From Burkholderiales bacterium (GTDB lineage Bacteria; Pseudomonadota; Gammaproteobacteria; Burkholderiales; SG8-41), in NCBI GenBank assembly GCA_036262035.1, contig DATAJS010000018.1, positions 248,001 to 312,000 of the forward strand: a stretch of DNA of 64,000 bases. Reading direction: 5' to 3'. Positions 9,579-17,660 of the stretch are shown piece by piece. Positions within the stretch are counted from its first letter, which is position 1; each line of letters begins with the position of its first letter. A program made the position numbers and the translations under genes. The notes below the pieces were generated by a model. That model was given only the letters and a program-made list of their open reading frames with translations, was not told the DNA's origin and ran no database searches.

Positions 9579-10343
9579 GTGATCACCGTCACCTCCGCCC
9601 AGCTGAGCGCCTGGCTCGTCGCGTTCATCTGGCCGTTCACGCGCATCCTCGGGCTGCTCGCGGTCGCACCGGTGACCGGCGGGAATCAGTTCCCCGCGCG
9701 GGCCAAGGTGGCGCTCGCACTGCTGATCAGCCTGGTCGTCGCGCCGACGGTGAAGGCGCCCGAGATCGATCCGGCGTCGTGGGGCGGGCTCTTCATGCTC
9801 GCGCACGAGCTCCTGATCGGCGTGGCGATCGGCTTCGCGATGCGCCTCGTCTTCATCGCGGTGGAGATGGCGGCCGAGCTGATCGGCCTGCAGATGGGCC
9901 TCGGCTTCGCGCAGTTCTACGACGTGCACGCCACGTCCTCGCAGCCCGTGCTCTCGATCTTCTTCGGACTGGCCGCGACGTTGACGTTCCTCGCGATCAA
10001 CGGGCACCTCCTGCTCTTCTCCGTGCTCGCCGACAGCTTCAACACGATGCCGGTCGGCGCCGGCGCGGGCGTCGCGTTCTGGAAGACGCTCTCGTCGTGG
10101 GGCGGCTACATGATCTACGCTGCGCTCTCGCTCGCGCTGCCGGTCATCGCGGCGCTGCTCATCACCAACCTCGGCCTCGGCGTGCTGTCGCGCGCGGCGC
10201 CGCAGCTCAACATCTTCGCCGTCGGCTTTCCGATCACCCTCGTCATCGGCTTCGTCGCCGCCATCCTCTCGGTCCCGTTCTTCCTCCCGATCTTCGAAGG
10301 CCTGGTCGGAGAAGTCGTGACCATGCTCCTCCAGATCAAATAG
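9579..10343 (+). CDS. fliR: FliR, export-gate membrane protein
   Basis: The product has 254 residues, starts at GTG 9579 and has six hydrophobic segments. Typical FliR blocks are TRILGLLAVAPVTGGNQFPARAKVALALLISLVVAP, LIGVAIGFAMRLVFIAVEMAAELIGLQMGLGFAQFYD and the C-terminal NIFAVGFPITLVIGFV. FliR completes the FliPQR gate. It is the last gene of this plus-strand flagellar block; REP hairpins and a transposase gene follow. Confidence 0.97.
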   Translation: MITVTSAQLSAWLVAFIWPFTRILGLLAVAPVTGGNQFPARAKVALALLISLVVAPTVKAPEIDPASWGGLFMLAHELLIGVAIGFAMRLVFIAVEMAAELIGLQMGLGFAQFYDVHATSSQPVLSIFFGLAATLTFLAINGHLLLFSVLADSFNTMPVGAGAGVAFWKTLSSWGGYMIYAALSLALPVIAALLITNLGLGVLSRAAPQLNIFAVGFPITLVIGFVAAILSVPFFLPIFEGLVGEVVTMLLQIK

Positions 10344-10350
10344 TCGTAAG

Positions 10351-10383
10351 GGTCTGACCCGAGCTCTGTCCGGGTCAGACCCT
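10351..10383. repeat. REP hairpin (family A), upstream flank of the RAYT gene
   Basis: Perfect 12-base arms GGGTCTGACCCG and CGGGTCAGACCC surround a 9-base loop. It begins 7 bases after the fliR stop. Together with the copy at 11245 it brackets the transposase gene. The bases that follow (to about 10470) contain further CTGACTCC/GGCCC fragments that look like decayed copies. Confidence 0.88.
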
Positions 10384-10515
10384 GGTTTTGACCTTCCGGT
10401 CTGACTCCAGGCCCTTTCCAGGCCAGCCCCCCGTTTGCTCCGGCCTCGACCGAAGGGCTGACTCCATGCGAGCGCGGGGACGCGTTGTGTAGACAGGTCT
10501 TGCGCCGGAGCATCG

Positions 10516-11241
10516 ATGCCTCGTCGACCACGCGTGTCGCCCGCCGGTTATCCAGTCCACGTCGTGCAACGTGGCGTAAACCGCGCGACATGCTTCTGCC
10601 GCGATTCGGACTATCTGTGCTATCTGCAACTCCTGTCGCAGTATTCGCGCGCATTCGCGTGTGCGGTTCACGCCTACGTCCTGATGCCGAACCACGTGCA
10701 TCTGCTCCTCACGCCCGGCGAATCGGTTGGGATTTCGCTGCTAATGAAGCACGTCGCTCAGCTCTACACGCAATACGTCAATCGCACGTGGCACCGCAGC
10801 GGTCCCTTGTGGGAAGGCCGATTCAAATCCAGCGTAATCGTCGACGACGCGTACCTTCTCGCCTGCTATCGGTACATCGAGATGAACCCGGTGCGCGCGC
10901 GGCTCGCCGACGATGCCGCGCACTACGCGTGGTCGAGCCATCGTGCGAACGCAGGCGTCGCCGTCGACACGCTCGTGAAGCGGCATCCGCTCTACATCGG
11001 CCTGGCCAGCCACGACGAAGCCTGCGCGGCCGCATATAGACAGCTGTTCGAAAGCTCGCCGCGGCTCGATCGCGAGCAACAGATTCGAAACGCTGTCGAA
11101 CGCGAATTGCCTGTCGGTCGAGGCGAATTCCGGTTCAGGTTGCTAGCGTCCATGCGACTCGCAGCGACAGGTGCGGCGGTGATCGCAGCAGCGCCTGCGC
11201 AGAACGGGGAGGAGCATCCCACAACCAAAAGCGGGATCTAA
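10516..11241 (+). CDS. rayT: REP-associated tyrosine transposase (RAYT, Y1/IS200-like)
   Basis: The product has 241 residues. It carries the HUH-type signature PNHVHLLL (His60 and His62), a RAYT-typical SGPLWEGRFKSS segment, and the catalytic-tyrosine region CYRYIEMNPVRARL (Tyr118 or Tyr120). RAYTs are single-domain endonucleases that cleave and rejoin single-stranded REP hairpins and are thought to spread them. Family A hairpins sit immediately on both sides (10351-10383 and 11245-11276). The gene looks intact. It is inserted between fliR and the minus-strand flg region. Confidence 0.92.
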   Translation: MPRRPRVSPAGYPVHVVQRGVNRATCFCRDSDYLCYLQLLSQYSRAFACAVHAYVLMPNHVHLLLTPGESVGISLLMKHVAQLYTQYVNRTWHRSGPLWEGRFKSSVIVDDAYLLACYRYIEMNPVRARLADDAAHYAWSSHRANAGVAVDTLVKRHPLYIGLASHDEACAAAYRQLFESSPRLDREQQIRNAVERELPVGRGEFRFRLLASMRLAATGAAVIAAAPAQNGEEHPTTKSGI

Positions 11242-11244
11242 CCA

Positions 11245-11276
11245 GGGTCTGACCCCGAAAAGCCGGGGTCAGACCC
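11245..11276. repeat. REP hairpin (family A), downstream flank of the RAYT gene
   Basis: Perfect 13-base arms GGGTCTGACCCCG and CGGGGTCAGACCC surround the loop AAAAGC. It begins 3 bases after the RAYT stop and ends 9 bases before the stop codon of the oppositely oriented GFA gene. It may also act as a shared transcription barrier for the two convergent genes. Confidence 0.9.
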
Positions 11277-11285
11277 GATGAGAGG

Positions 11286-11633
11286 CTACAGCGCTCGCCC
11301 GTCGAACTGCTTCACCGGCACGGACGAAATGTCGAAGCCTTCCAGGCAGCGTGCGTTGATCGCCGCCATCGCATTGCCCTTGGGGTCCACGCCTTCGCCG
11401 AACGCGTGGATCCCGCACTCGGGGCAGAACCGGTGCTTGATGACGTGCTTGTTGAAGGTGTAGGTGCTCAGGTTCTCGTCGGGCATCGTCAGGTGCAGGT
11501 CTGCACGCGGAATGAACCAGAGCAGCGACCCCTTGCGGGCGCACATCGAGCAGTTGCATTCCATCAATTGTTTGATCTCGCCTTCGGCTTCGAAAGCGAC
11601 GCGACCGCAGTGACAACTGCCTTTGTAGCGCAT
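11286..11633 (-). CDS. GFA/CENP-V family zinc-binding protein
   Basis: The product has 115 residues and a complete GFA fold signature: CHCG near the start, CNCSMC in the middle and CPECG in the C-terminal half, giving the Cys sets that bind two zinc ions. Members were named for a glutathione-dependent formaldehyde-activating enzyme, but most, including this one, have no proven substrate. It converges on the RAYT gene across a REP hairpin. It probably forms a single-gene unit. Confidence 0.88.
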   Translation of the reverse strand: MRYKGSCHCGRVAFEAEGEIKQLMECNCSMCARKGSLLWFIPRADLHLTMPDENLSTYTFNKHVIKHRFCPECGIHAFGEGVDPKGNAMAAINARCLEGFDISSVPVKQFDGRAL

Positions 11634-11691
11634 GCAGGGCTCCTGATAAGACTTACTCAGGCGCCAGTCTAGCGCATGGGACCGGAAAACC

Positions 11692-11726
11692 AGGGTCAGA
11701 CCCCGAAAAGGCCGGGGTTAGACCCT
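11692..11726. repeat. REP hairpin (family A), diverged
   Basis: The arms are AGGGTCAGACCCCG and CGGGGTTAGACCCT around AAAAGG. Changes in the right arm make the stem imperfect. It lies in the 205-base gap between the GFA gene and the lipoprotein gene, next to a family B element. Confidence 0.75.
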
Positions 11727-11750
11727 AGCGGCGAGCAAGAGTCAACGGAA

Positions 11751-11805
11751 ATAAAAGGAAAGGAGGTTCAAGGAGGGAAACCTTGGTTTCCCACCTTGGC
11801 GTTCA
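11751..11805. repeat. Composite hairpin repeat family B
   Basis: A purine-rich lead (AAAAGGAAAGGAGGTTC) precedes the stem AAGGAGGGAAACC-TT-GGTTTCCCACCTT (one mismatch) and the tail GGCGTTCACC. The same order of parts occurs at 24846 and 50304. It lies 34 bases beyond the stop of the lipoprotein gene and could terminate or process that transcript, but it has no T-tract. Confidence 0.75.
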
Positions 11806-11838
11806 CCGGCGCGAAGCGCTGGCGCCCGCTGGCGGGCG

Positions 11839-12264
11839 CTAGCGCAGCTCGATCACGCCCGAGGCGACGCGCTGGGCGATCGTCACCTTGGACTCGATGC
11901 CTTCGTTGAAGGAGAGGATGGCGTATTCGGAAAAGCCGCGCTCGTGCTGGAGCTTCTCCGCGGCGCGGCGGAAGACCTGGGTGCTCTCGCCTTCGCCGCC
12001 GACGATGAAGCGCTTCATCGTGAGGTTGACGCGATAGCGGCGATCGGAAAGCCGCTCGAGCTCGACCTTCCAGTTCGGCGCGAGCGGGTCGACGATCCAG
12101 TAGATGATGCCGATGGCGACCAGGCCTTCGGCGGGTATGTGCAGCGACGGGCTGACGTCGAGCGTCTTCGCCGGGATCAGGGTGTTCGGCCCGGTGTAGT
12201 CGTCCATGCTGCTGCAGCCGGCGGCGGCCAGCATCATCGCAGCCAGTAAAGCGCGGCGGATCAT
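11839..12264 (-). CDS. Conserved lipoprotein of unknown function, coupled to flgL
   Basis: The product has 141 residues. The N-terminus MIRRALLAAMMLAAAGCSSM has a lipobox (AAGC), so the mature protein probably starts at Cys17 and is membrane-anchored. The rest is a small alpha/beta domain with one hydrophobic strand (LVAIGIIYWIVDPLAPNW) and no motif I recognise. The start ATG overlaps the flgL stop (ATGA), so it is likely translated from the flgK-flgL transcript. An outer-membrane role around the flagellum is a guess from context only. Confidence 0.8.
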   Translation of the reverse strand: MIRRALLAAMMLAAAGCSSMDDYTGPNTLIPAKTLDVSPSLHIPAEGLVAIGIIYWIVDPLAPNWKVELERLSDRRYRVNLTMKRFIVGGEGESTQVFRRAAEKLQHERGFSEYAILSFNEGIESKVTIAQRVASGVIELR

Positions 12265-13562
12265 ATGAAGTCGAAGAGCTTGAGGCTCGTCACCGCGACG
12301 AACGACTTCTGCGCCGCTTCGAGGCTGAACTGGCGCTGCGCGAGGTCCGACAGCGCCTGGGCGTAATCGAGGTCCTGCAGGCGCGACAGATCTTCGGAGT
12401 AGTGCAGGTTCATGTCCTCGGTCGTCGATTGCACCGAGTCGAGCTCCTGCAGCCGGACGCCGACCGCCGCGCGCGTCGTGAGGATCTGGTCCAGCGCGCG
12501 ATCGAGGCTCGCGCCGACCGCGTTGAGGTCGCTCTGGTAGTTCGCCTTGGACGCAAGACCGGTGGTGACGCCGGTGTTGAGCGTCGTGATGAAATCGTGG
12601 ATCGTCGAGAAGACGTCCTTGGTCTGCGCGGCGCCCACGCCGAACGTGTCGCCGCTCGCCGGCGCGCCGGTGATGTCGAGCTGTATGCCCGCGTCCCACG
12701 GCGTCGCGATCGGGTCGCCCGCCTGGCGCTGGAAGTCGATCGCGACGCCGGGCGTATACGTGCGGGCGTACGGACCGGCCGCCGGCGCGGCGCCGGTGAG
12801 CATCGAGGTGTTGCTGGCGTTGTCGACGATGTCGTACGTCGTCACCGGCGGCGTCGCATTGCTCACGTGAAAGCGCACGCTGAAGTTCTGGCTGTTCGAG
12901 GCGCCGTTCCATGCCGCGGCGTTGCGCAGCATGCCGGGCCCGGCGATGCCGCCGCCGGCGTTCGAAGCGCCCGGCTGCGTCACGAACGAGCCGTTGCCTT
13001 CCTTCATGCGCTGGAACACTTCGGTGCCGCTGTCGCCCACGGTCATGCGCCGCTGCGGGCCGATCTGGATGTAGCGCTGTCCTTCGTCGCCCGAGTACGC
13101 CACGACGCCGGGGCTGGTCTCCGCGAACGGCTGCGCTGCGGCCTGATAGCCGGCGAACATGTATTTGCCGTCGCCGTCGGTGCTGTTCGCGATGCCGATG
13201 AGCTGGTCGTACAACCCCCGCACCTGCGTCGCGATGCTCTGGCGGTCGGAGTTCTGCAGGCCCGGGTTGCCGGCCTTCACGACCAGCTCCTTGATGTCCT
13301 GGATGACGCCCGTCGCTTCGCCCAGCGACTCGAGCTCGAGGTTGAGCGCCGAGGTCGCGTTCGCGGCGTTCACGCCGTACTGGGTGTTGACCGCCTTGGA
13401 CTGCTGCAGACCGATGACTGCCGCGGCCGCGATCGGATCGTCCGACGGCTTGACCACGCGCCGGCCCGTCGAGATCTGCTGCTGCAGCTCGAGCTGCTCG
13501 AGCTGCGGGCGCTGCATGCCGCGCATCCCGAGCTCGTAGAGCATGCTGGTGGAGACACGCAT
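12261..13562 (-). CDS. flgL: FlgL, hook-filament junction protein (HAP3)
   Basis: The product has 433 residues. The N-terminus (MRVSTSMLYELGMRGMQRPQLEQLELQQQISTGRRVVKPSDDP) is typical of the flagellin-like D0/D1 helix of FlgL. The C-terminal helix (DLNLHYSEDLSRLQDLDYAQALSDLAQRQFSLEAAQKSF) completes the coiled coil; it is given here as a location rather than a full match. The ATG at 13562 lies 2 bases after the flgK stop. The frame also stays open far upstream, but only as a shadow of flgK. Confidence 0.96.
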   Translation of the reverse strand: MRVSTSMLYELGMRGMQRPQLEQLELQQQISTGRRVVKPSDDPIAAAAVIGLQQSKAVNTQYGVNAANATSALNLELESLGEATGVIQDIKELVVKAGNPGLQNSDRQSIATQVRGLYDQLIGIANSTDGDGKYMFAGYQAAAQPFAETSPGVVAYSGDEGQRYIQIGPQRRMTVGDSGTEVFQRMKEGNGSFVTQPGASNAGGGIAGPGMLRNAAAWNGASNSQNFSVRFHVSNATPPVTTYDIVDNASNTSMLTGAAPAAGPYARTYTPGVAIDFQRQAGDPIATPWDAGIQLDITGAPASGDTFGVGAAQTKDVFSTIHDFITTLNTGVTTGLASKANYQSDLNAVGASLDRALDQILTTRAAVGVRLQELDSVQSTTEDMNLHYSEDLSRLQDLDYAQALSDLAQRQFSLEAAQKSFVAVTSLKLFDFI

Positions 13563-13564
13563 GA

Positions 13565-15454
13565 TCAGTTTCCTAACCGCAGGATGGATTCGAACATGTT
13601 CTGCGCCACCTCGATCACCTTGCTCGAAGCCTGGTAAGCCTGCTGGTAGCGCAGCAGGTTCGCGGCTTCCTCGTCGAGGTTGACGCCGGAGAGCGCCTGC
13701 TGCTGCTCGCGCGAGCGCGACGCGATGGTGTCCTGCGCCGCCGAGGCGATCTGCATTTCGGCCGCGGTGTTGCCGACCGAGCTGGTGAGCTGGCCGTACG
13801 CCGCCTGGTACGACGCCGTGCCGCCGAGCAGCGTGTTCGACGTCTGAAGGTTCGCGAGACGCCCGGCGTTGCGGCTGTCGGACGTGCCGTTGGTGTTGGG
13901 TCCGATCGTGAACGTGTCGCCCGCGCGCGGGGTGCCGGTGATCTGGACCGTCCAGCCGTTGTAGCTGATGCTGCCGCCCGACGTGTAGGCCACGCCGGTC
14001 GGGTTGCCGGTGCCGGTGCCGGTCACGTCGAACGTGCCCGCGCCGGTGAACGTGAGGGTCACCGGCTGCTGGAGGTTCGCGTCGAGCGGCGGGTTCACCA
14101 CCCCGTCGCTGATCCTGGCGGAGCCGAGGTTCGCCGTCGACGAGCCGGTGCGCATCGGCGCCGCCGCGGCGATGCGCGTGGGATCGTTGAGCGCGACCGT
14201 GAGGTTCCGCGCGGCGTAGCGCGTCGGCTCGATCAGGAAGCTGTCGCCGTTGGCCGGCGCGCCGCCCGACAGGCCGATGGTGAGGCCGTCGACGGTCTGC
14301 GGCAGCGACGCATACGTCGTCGTCGTGTTGTCCGAAAGACGCGTGAGCTGATAGTTGCCGCCGGTGTACGTCAGGCGGTAGTCGCTCGACGTGAGCGCGG
14401 TCGCGCTGGCGATGCCCGCGCTGACCGTGGCGGCGCCGGTGTTGGCCGCGTGCTGCGTCACGACCGCCTGCGGTTGGGCGAAGAACGCGCCGCCCATGCC
14501 GCCGACGAGATCCTGGCCCAGCGCGTGCTGGGCGTTGAAGGTCTCGGCGAGGCCCGCGGCGATGCGCCCGAGCTGGTTCTGGGAATCGGCGAGCGCGGTC
14601 GAGCGGAACGCGAGCAGCGCGCCGAGACTTCCGCCGGTGAGGGTCGTCGCCCCGAGCACCACCGAAGCGCTGCCGGTCTGGTAGGTGACGTCGAGCTGAT
14701 CGGGCACTTCGGCCGACTGCGTGGTGCCCAGCGAGAACGCCTGGGTGCCGACGACCAGCGCCTGGCCCGATCCGATCGTCACCGACACGTTGCCGTCGGG
14801 CTGCACCACCGTGCTGGCGCCGACGAGCTTGTTGAGCTGGCTGACGAGCTCTTCGCGCTTGTCGAGGAGGTCGTTCGGCGGCTGCGCGGGATTCGCGCCG
14901 GTGGTCGCGATGCGCTGGTTGATCGAAGCGATCTCGCGCGCGTACGCGTTCACGCTCGAGACGGTGCTCTCGAGCTGGGCGTTGACGCCGCGGTTGATCT
15001 CCACGAGCCGGTTGTCGAGGGCCTGGAAGCGCGACGCGAGCGCGTTCGCCGACGAGATCATCGCCTGGCGCGACGGGATCGAGGCCGGATTGCTGGCGAC
15101 GTCGTTCACGCTCGCGAAGAACGACTGGAGCTGCGGCGCGAGGCCCGCGTTCGGGTCCGAGAGCAGGCTGTCGATCTGCGCGATCTGGGCGTTGAACGCG
15201 GCGTAATAGCTCGCCTGGGCATCGGCGCGGTTCGCCTGCGCATCGAGGAAGGTGTCGTAGACGCGGCGCACCGTGTCGACGTTCACGCCCTGCCCGATGA
15301 AACCCGCGCCGTTGAACACCGGCGACGAGTTGCTCTGCACCACCTGCTGCCGATGGAAGCCGGGGGTGTTGGCGTTCGCGATGTTGTGGCCGGTCGTGAC
15401 GAGACCCGCCTGTGCCGCGGCGAGTCCCGAGATACCGATGCCGAATAAGCTCAT
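13565..15454 (-). CDS. flgK: FlgK, hook-filament junction protein (HAP1)
   Basis: The product has 629 residues. It has the rod/hook-type N-terminus (LFGIGISGLAAAQAGLVTTGHNIANANTPGFHRQQ) and the C-terminal HAP1 helix (GVNLDEEAANLLRYQQAYQASSKVIEVAQNMFESIL). The large middle is Thr/Ser/Gly-rich beta structure. FlgK is secreted by the flagellar export system and caps the hook with FlgL. A sigma-28 promoter match lies about 28 bases upstream (15482-15508), which fits late-class expression. Confidence 0.97.
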   Translation of the reverse strand: MSLFGIGISGLAAAQAGLVTTGHNIANANTPGFHRQQVVQSNSSPVFNGAGFIGQGVNVDTVRRVYDTFLDAQANRADAQASYYAAFNAQIAQIDSLLSDPNAGLAPQLQSFFASVNDVASNPASIPSRQAMISSANALASRFQALDNRLVEINRGVNAQLESTVSSVNAYAREIASINQRIATTGANPAQPPNDLLDKREELVSQLNKLVGASTVVQPDGNVSVTIGSGQALVVGTQAFSLGTTQSAEVPDQLDVTYQTGSASVVLGATTLTGGSLGALLAFRSTALADSQNQLGRIAAGLAETFNAQHALGQDLVGGMGGAFFAQPQAVVTQHAANTGAATVSAGIASATALTSSDYRLTYTGGNYQLTRLSDNTTTTYASLPQTVDGLTIGLSGGAPANGDSFLIEPTRYAARNLTVALNDPTRIAAAAPMRTGSSTANLGSARISDGVVNPPLDANLQQPVTLTFTGAGTFDVTGTGTGNPTGVAYTSGGSISYNGWTVQITGTPRAGDTFTIGPNTNGTSDSRNAGRLANLQTSNTLLGGTASYQAAYGQLTSSVGNTAAEMQIASAAQDTIASRSREQQQALSGVNLDEEAANLLRYQQAYQASSKVIEVAQNMFESILRLGN

Positions 15455-15481
15455 GATGGCTCTTCTTATGCCCGTCGATCA

Positions 15482-15508
15482 TTAACGGCACGCGCGCAAA
15501 AAACCTTT
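15482..15508 (-). promoter_or_regulatory. Probable sigma-28 (FliA) promoter of flgK-flgL
   Basis: On the minus strand the -10 box is GCCGTTAA (15482-15489), identical to the flgM and motA boxes. An 11-base spacer separates it from AAAGGTTT, which matches TAAAGTTT at 6 of 8 positions; with a 12-base spacer the box reads CAAAGGTT. The predicted start site is about 20-25 bases before the flgK ATG. Confidence 0.6.
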
Positions 15509-15523
15509 GCGCCGTGCACGAAT

Positions 15524-15565
15524 CTCCCCTCCCCCTGCCAGGGGGAGCGGCCGGGGGTGGGGGTC
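15524..15565. repeat. Repeat family D (CCCCTCCCCCT element) between flgK and flgJ
   Basis: CTCCCCCT-style arms pair with AGGGGGAG, followed by GGGGGTGGGG. A related copy is at 46756-46796. It lies just downstream of the flgJ stop codon (the gene ends at 15585 on the minus strand), between flgJ and the flgK promoter. It may separate the two transcription units. Confidence 0.65.
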
Positions 15566-15584
15566 GGTTTGCTCAGGAACATCC

Positions 15585-16487
15585 TCATGCCGACAACCCC
15601 GAGCGCATCACGCTGCCGGTGATGATCCGCGTGAGCTTGGACGCATACGCCGGGTCGGTCGCGTAGCCCGCCTTCTGCAGGCCCTTGGCGAACGCGTGGG
15701 GATCGTTGCCCGCCTCCAGCACCTGCGAGTAGCGCGGGTTGCTCTTGAGCATGTTGGCGTAATCCATGAACGCTTCGCCGTAGCTCGCATACGAGCGGAA
15801 CTTGTCCACGACCTTCTGCTTCACGCCCTTGATGTATTCGGTGGTCTTGATCGCGGCGACGTCGCCGTCCCACGAGCGACCGGCCTTGATGCCGAACAGG
15901 TTGTGCGAGTTCGTGCCGTCCGCGTCCTTGATCTGGCGCGTGCCCCAGCCCGACTCGAGCGCGGCCTGGCCGATGATGAAGTGCGCCGGCAGCCCGGTCG
16001 CCTTCGCCGCCTGCACCGCGTGCGGCCACATCTTGTCGATGAAGGCCTTGGCCTTGCCCGTCATGCCGACCGGCTTCTCCGGCATCGGCTCGACGGCCGG
16101 CGCGGCCGGCTGCACCGGCTGCTGGTTGCGCGGCGCGCCCCCCGTCAGGTTGAGCGGCGGCGCGACCACGCCCGCGGCCTGCGCCGCGGCGCTGCCGCTG
16201 CCTTTCGAAAGCTGCTTCACCATCACGTCGGCGAGGCCGACGCCGCGCGCGCTCATTGCCTGAGCGAGCTGCTGGTCGAGCATGCCCGTGTACATCCGCG
16301 TCTGCTCGCTGTCCATGATCCCGTCCTGAGGCGATGCGTCGCGCATGCTCTTCAGGAGCTGGTTGATGAACAGCGTCTCGAACTGCTTCGCCGCGCCCCG
16401 GATCGCCTTGTCGGGCGTCTGGTTCGCTTCGGTGCGCAGCTTTTCGAGGCCGCGGGGATCGAGTGCGACGGATGTGGTGGGAGTCAT
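15585..16487 (-). CDS. flgJ: FlgJ, rod-cap protein with muramidase domain
   Basis: The product has 300 residues. The N-terminal rod-capping domain (KAIRGAAKQFETLFINQLLKSMRDASPQDGIMDSEQ) is joined by a Pro/Ala/Gln linker to a C-terminal glucosaminidase-type lysozyme domain with the catalytic-Glu context IGQAALESGWGTRQI. FlgJ cuts peptidoglycan so that the rod can pass. The dual-domain form is usual in beta- and gammaproteobacteria. The start at 16487 is the only ATG ahead of the conserved domain. Confidence 0.96.
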   Translation of the reverse strand: MTPTTSVALDPRGLEKLRTEANQTPDKAIRGAAKQFETLFINQLLKSMRDASPQDGIMDSEQTRMYTGMLDQQLAQAMSARGVGLADVMVKQLSKGSGSAAAQAAGVVAPPLNLTGGAPRNQQPVQPAAPAVEPMPEKPVGMTGKAKAFIDKMWPHAVQAAKATGLPAHFIIGQAALESGWGTRQIKDADGTNSHNLFGIKAGRSWDGDVAAIKTTEYIKGVKQKVVDKFRSYASYGEAFMDYANMLKSNPRYSQVLEAGNDPHAFAKGLQKAGYATDPAYASKLTRIITGSVMRSGLSA

Positions 16488-16498
16488 GACGACCTCGC

Positions 16499-17653
16499 TT
16501 AGATGATCTCGAGCTCCGCGCGCAGCGCGCCGGCGGCCTTCATCGCCTGCAGGATCGACAGCAGATCCTGCGGCGTCGCGCCGATCGCGTTGAGCGCCTT
16601 GACCACTTCGCCCAGATTGGCGCCTTTCACCGTCATGAGCTGCCCCTGGTTGGCCTTGATCTCGATCTGCGCGCGCTCCGAGACCACGGTGTTGCCGCGG
16701 CGCGCGAGCGGCGCGGGCTGGCTGATCACCGGCTCGCTGCTGATCGAGACCGACAGGTTGCCGTGGGCGACCGCGCACACATCCACCGTCACGGCCTGGT
16801 TCATCACCACCGATCCGGTGCGTGCGTTGACGATCACTTTCGCCGCGGCGCTGCCGGGCGTCACGTTGAGGCTTTCGATGCGCGAGAGGAACGCGACGCG
16901 CTGCGTCGGGTCTTCCGGGGCCGCGACCTGCACGGTGCGGCCGTCGACGGCCACCGCGATGTCGCCGAACGCGCCGTTGATCGCCGAGACGATGCGCTCG
17001 GTCGTCGTGAAATCGGTGGTGTTCACCGCGAGCATGATGCTGCCGCTGCCGCCGAGGTTGGTCTGCACCGCGCGCTCGACCGTGGCGCCCGCTGCGATGC
17101 GGCCGACCGACAGGTGGTTCACGGTGACGCTGCTGCCGCCCGCCGCCGCGCCGACACCGCCGACCAGGACGTTGCCCTGCGACAGCGCGTAGACCTGCCC
17201 GTCCGCGCCTTTCAACGGCGTCAGGAGCAGCGTGCCGCCGCGCAGGCTCTTCGCGTTGCCGAGCGAGGAGACCGTCACGTCGACCTGCTGGCCCGGCTTG
17301 GCGAACGCCGGCAGCGTCGCGGTGACCATCACCGCCGCGACGTTCTTCAACTGGAGGTTGGTGCCCGGCGGCAGCGTGATGCCCAGCTGCGAGAGCATCG
17401 TCGTCAGGCTCTGCGTCGTGAACGGCGTCTGCGTCGTCTGGTCGCCCGTGCCGTCGAGACCGACGACGAGGCCGTAGCCGATCAGCGCGTTGGAGCGCAC
17501 GCCCCCGATGGAGGCGAGATCCTTGATTCGCTCGGCGTGGGCGGTGCCTGCCACTGCCGTCATTGCGAGAAGCAGCGCGCCGGCCACCCTGAGCGTAGCG
17601 CGGCGAAGTCGAAGGGCGAAGCAATCCCGGAGCGTCCGCATGGTCATGTTCAT
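16499..17653 (-). CDS. flgI: FlgI, flagellar P-ring protein
   Basis: The product has 384 residues. FlgI is secreted by Sec and forms the periplasmic P ring with FlgA as chaperone. The mature part begins near [32 protein letters not shown], a signature of the family. ATG 17653 has GAGGA about 5 bases upstream. The signal peptide has an unusually long, Arg-rich N-region ([21 protein letters not shown]). This part is encoded by a CCCTGAGCGTAGCG...CGAAGTCGAAGGG interspersed repeat (17587-17616). Confidence 0.97.
   Translation of the reverse strand: MNMTMRTLRDCFALRLRRATLRVAGALLLAMTAVAGTAHAERIKDLASIGGVRSNALIGYGLVVGLDGTGDQTTQTPFTTQSLTTMLSQLGITLPPGTNLQLKNVAAVMVTATLPAFAKPGQQVDVTVSSLGNAKSLRGGTLLLTPLKGADGQVYALSQGNVLVGGVGAAAGGSSVTVNHLSVGRIAAGATVERAVQTNLGGSGSIMLAVNTTDFTTTERIVSAINGAFGDIAVAVDGRTVQVAAPEDPTQRVAFLSRIESLNVTPGSAAAKVIVNARTGSVVMNQAVTVDVCAVAHGNLSVSISSEPVISQPAPLARRGNTVVSERAQIEIKANQGQLMTVKGANLGEVVKALNAIGATPQDLLSILQAMKAAGALRAELEII
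17587..17616. repeat. Interspersed palindromic element inside the flgI signal-peptide coding region
   Basis: The plus strand reads CCCTGAGCGTAGC, GCGGCG, then AAGTCGAAGGG. I recall this CCCTTCGACTTCGC...GCTCAGGG type of intergenic repeat from many bacterial genomes, but that is memory, not a search. Here it lies in frame within the N-region of the FlgI signal peptide. Confidence 0.5.
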
Positions 17654-17660
17654 CGAATCC

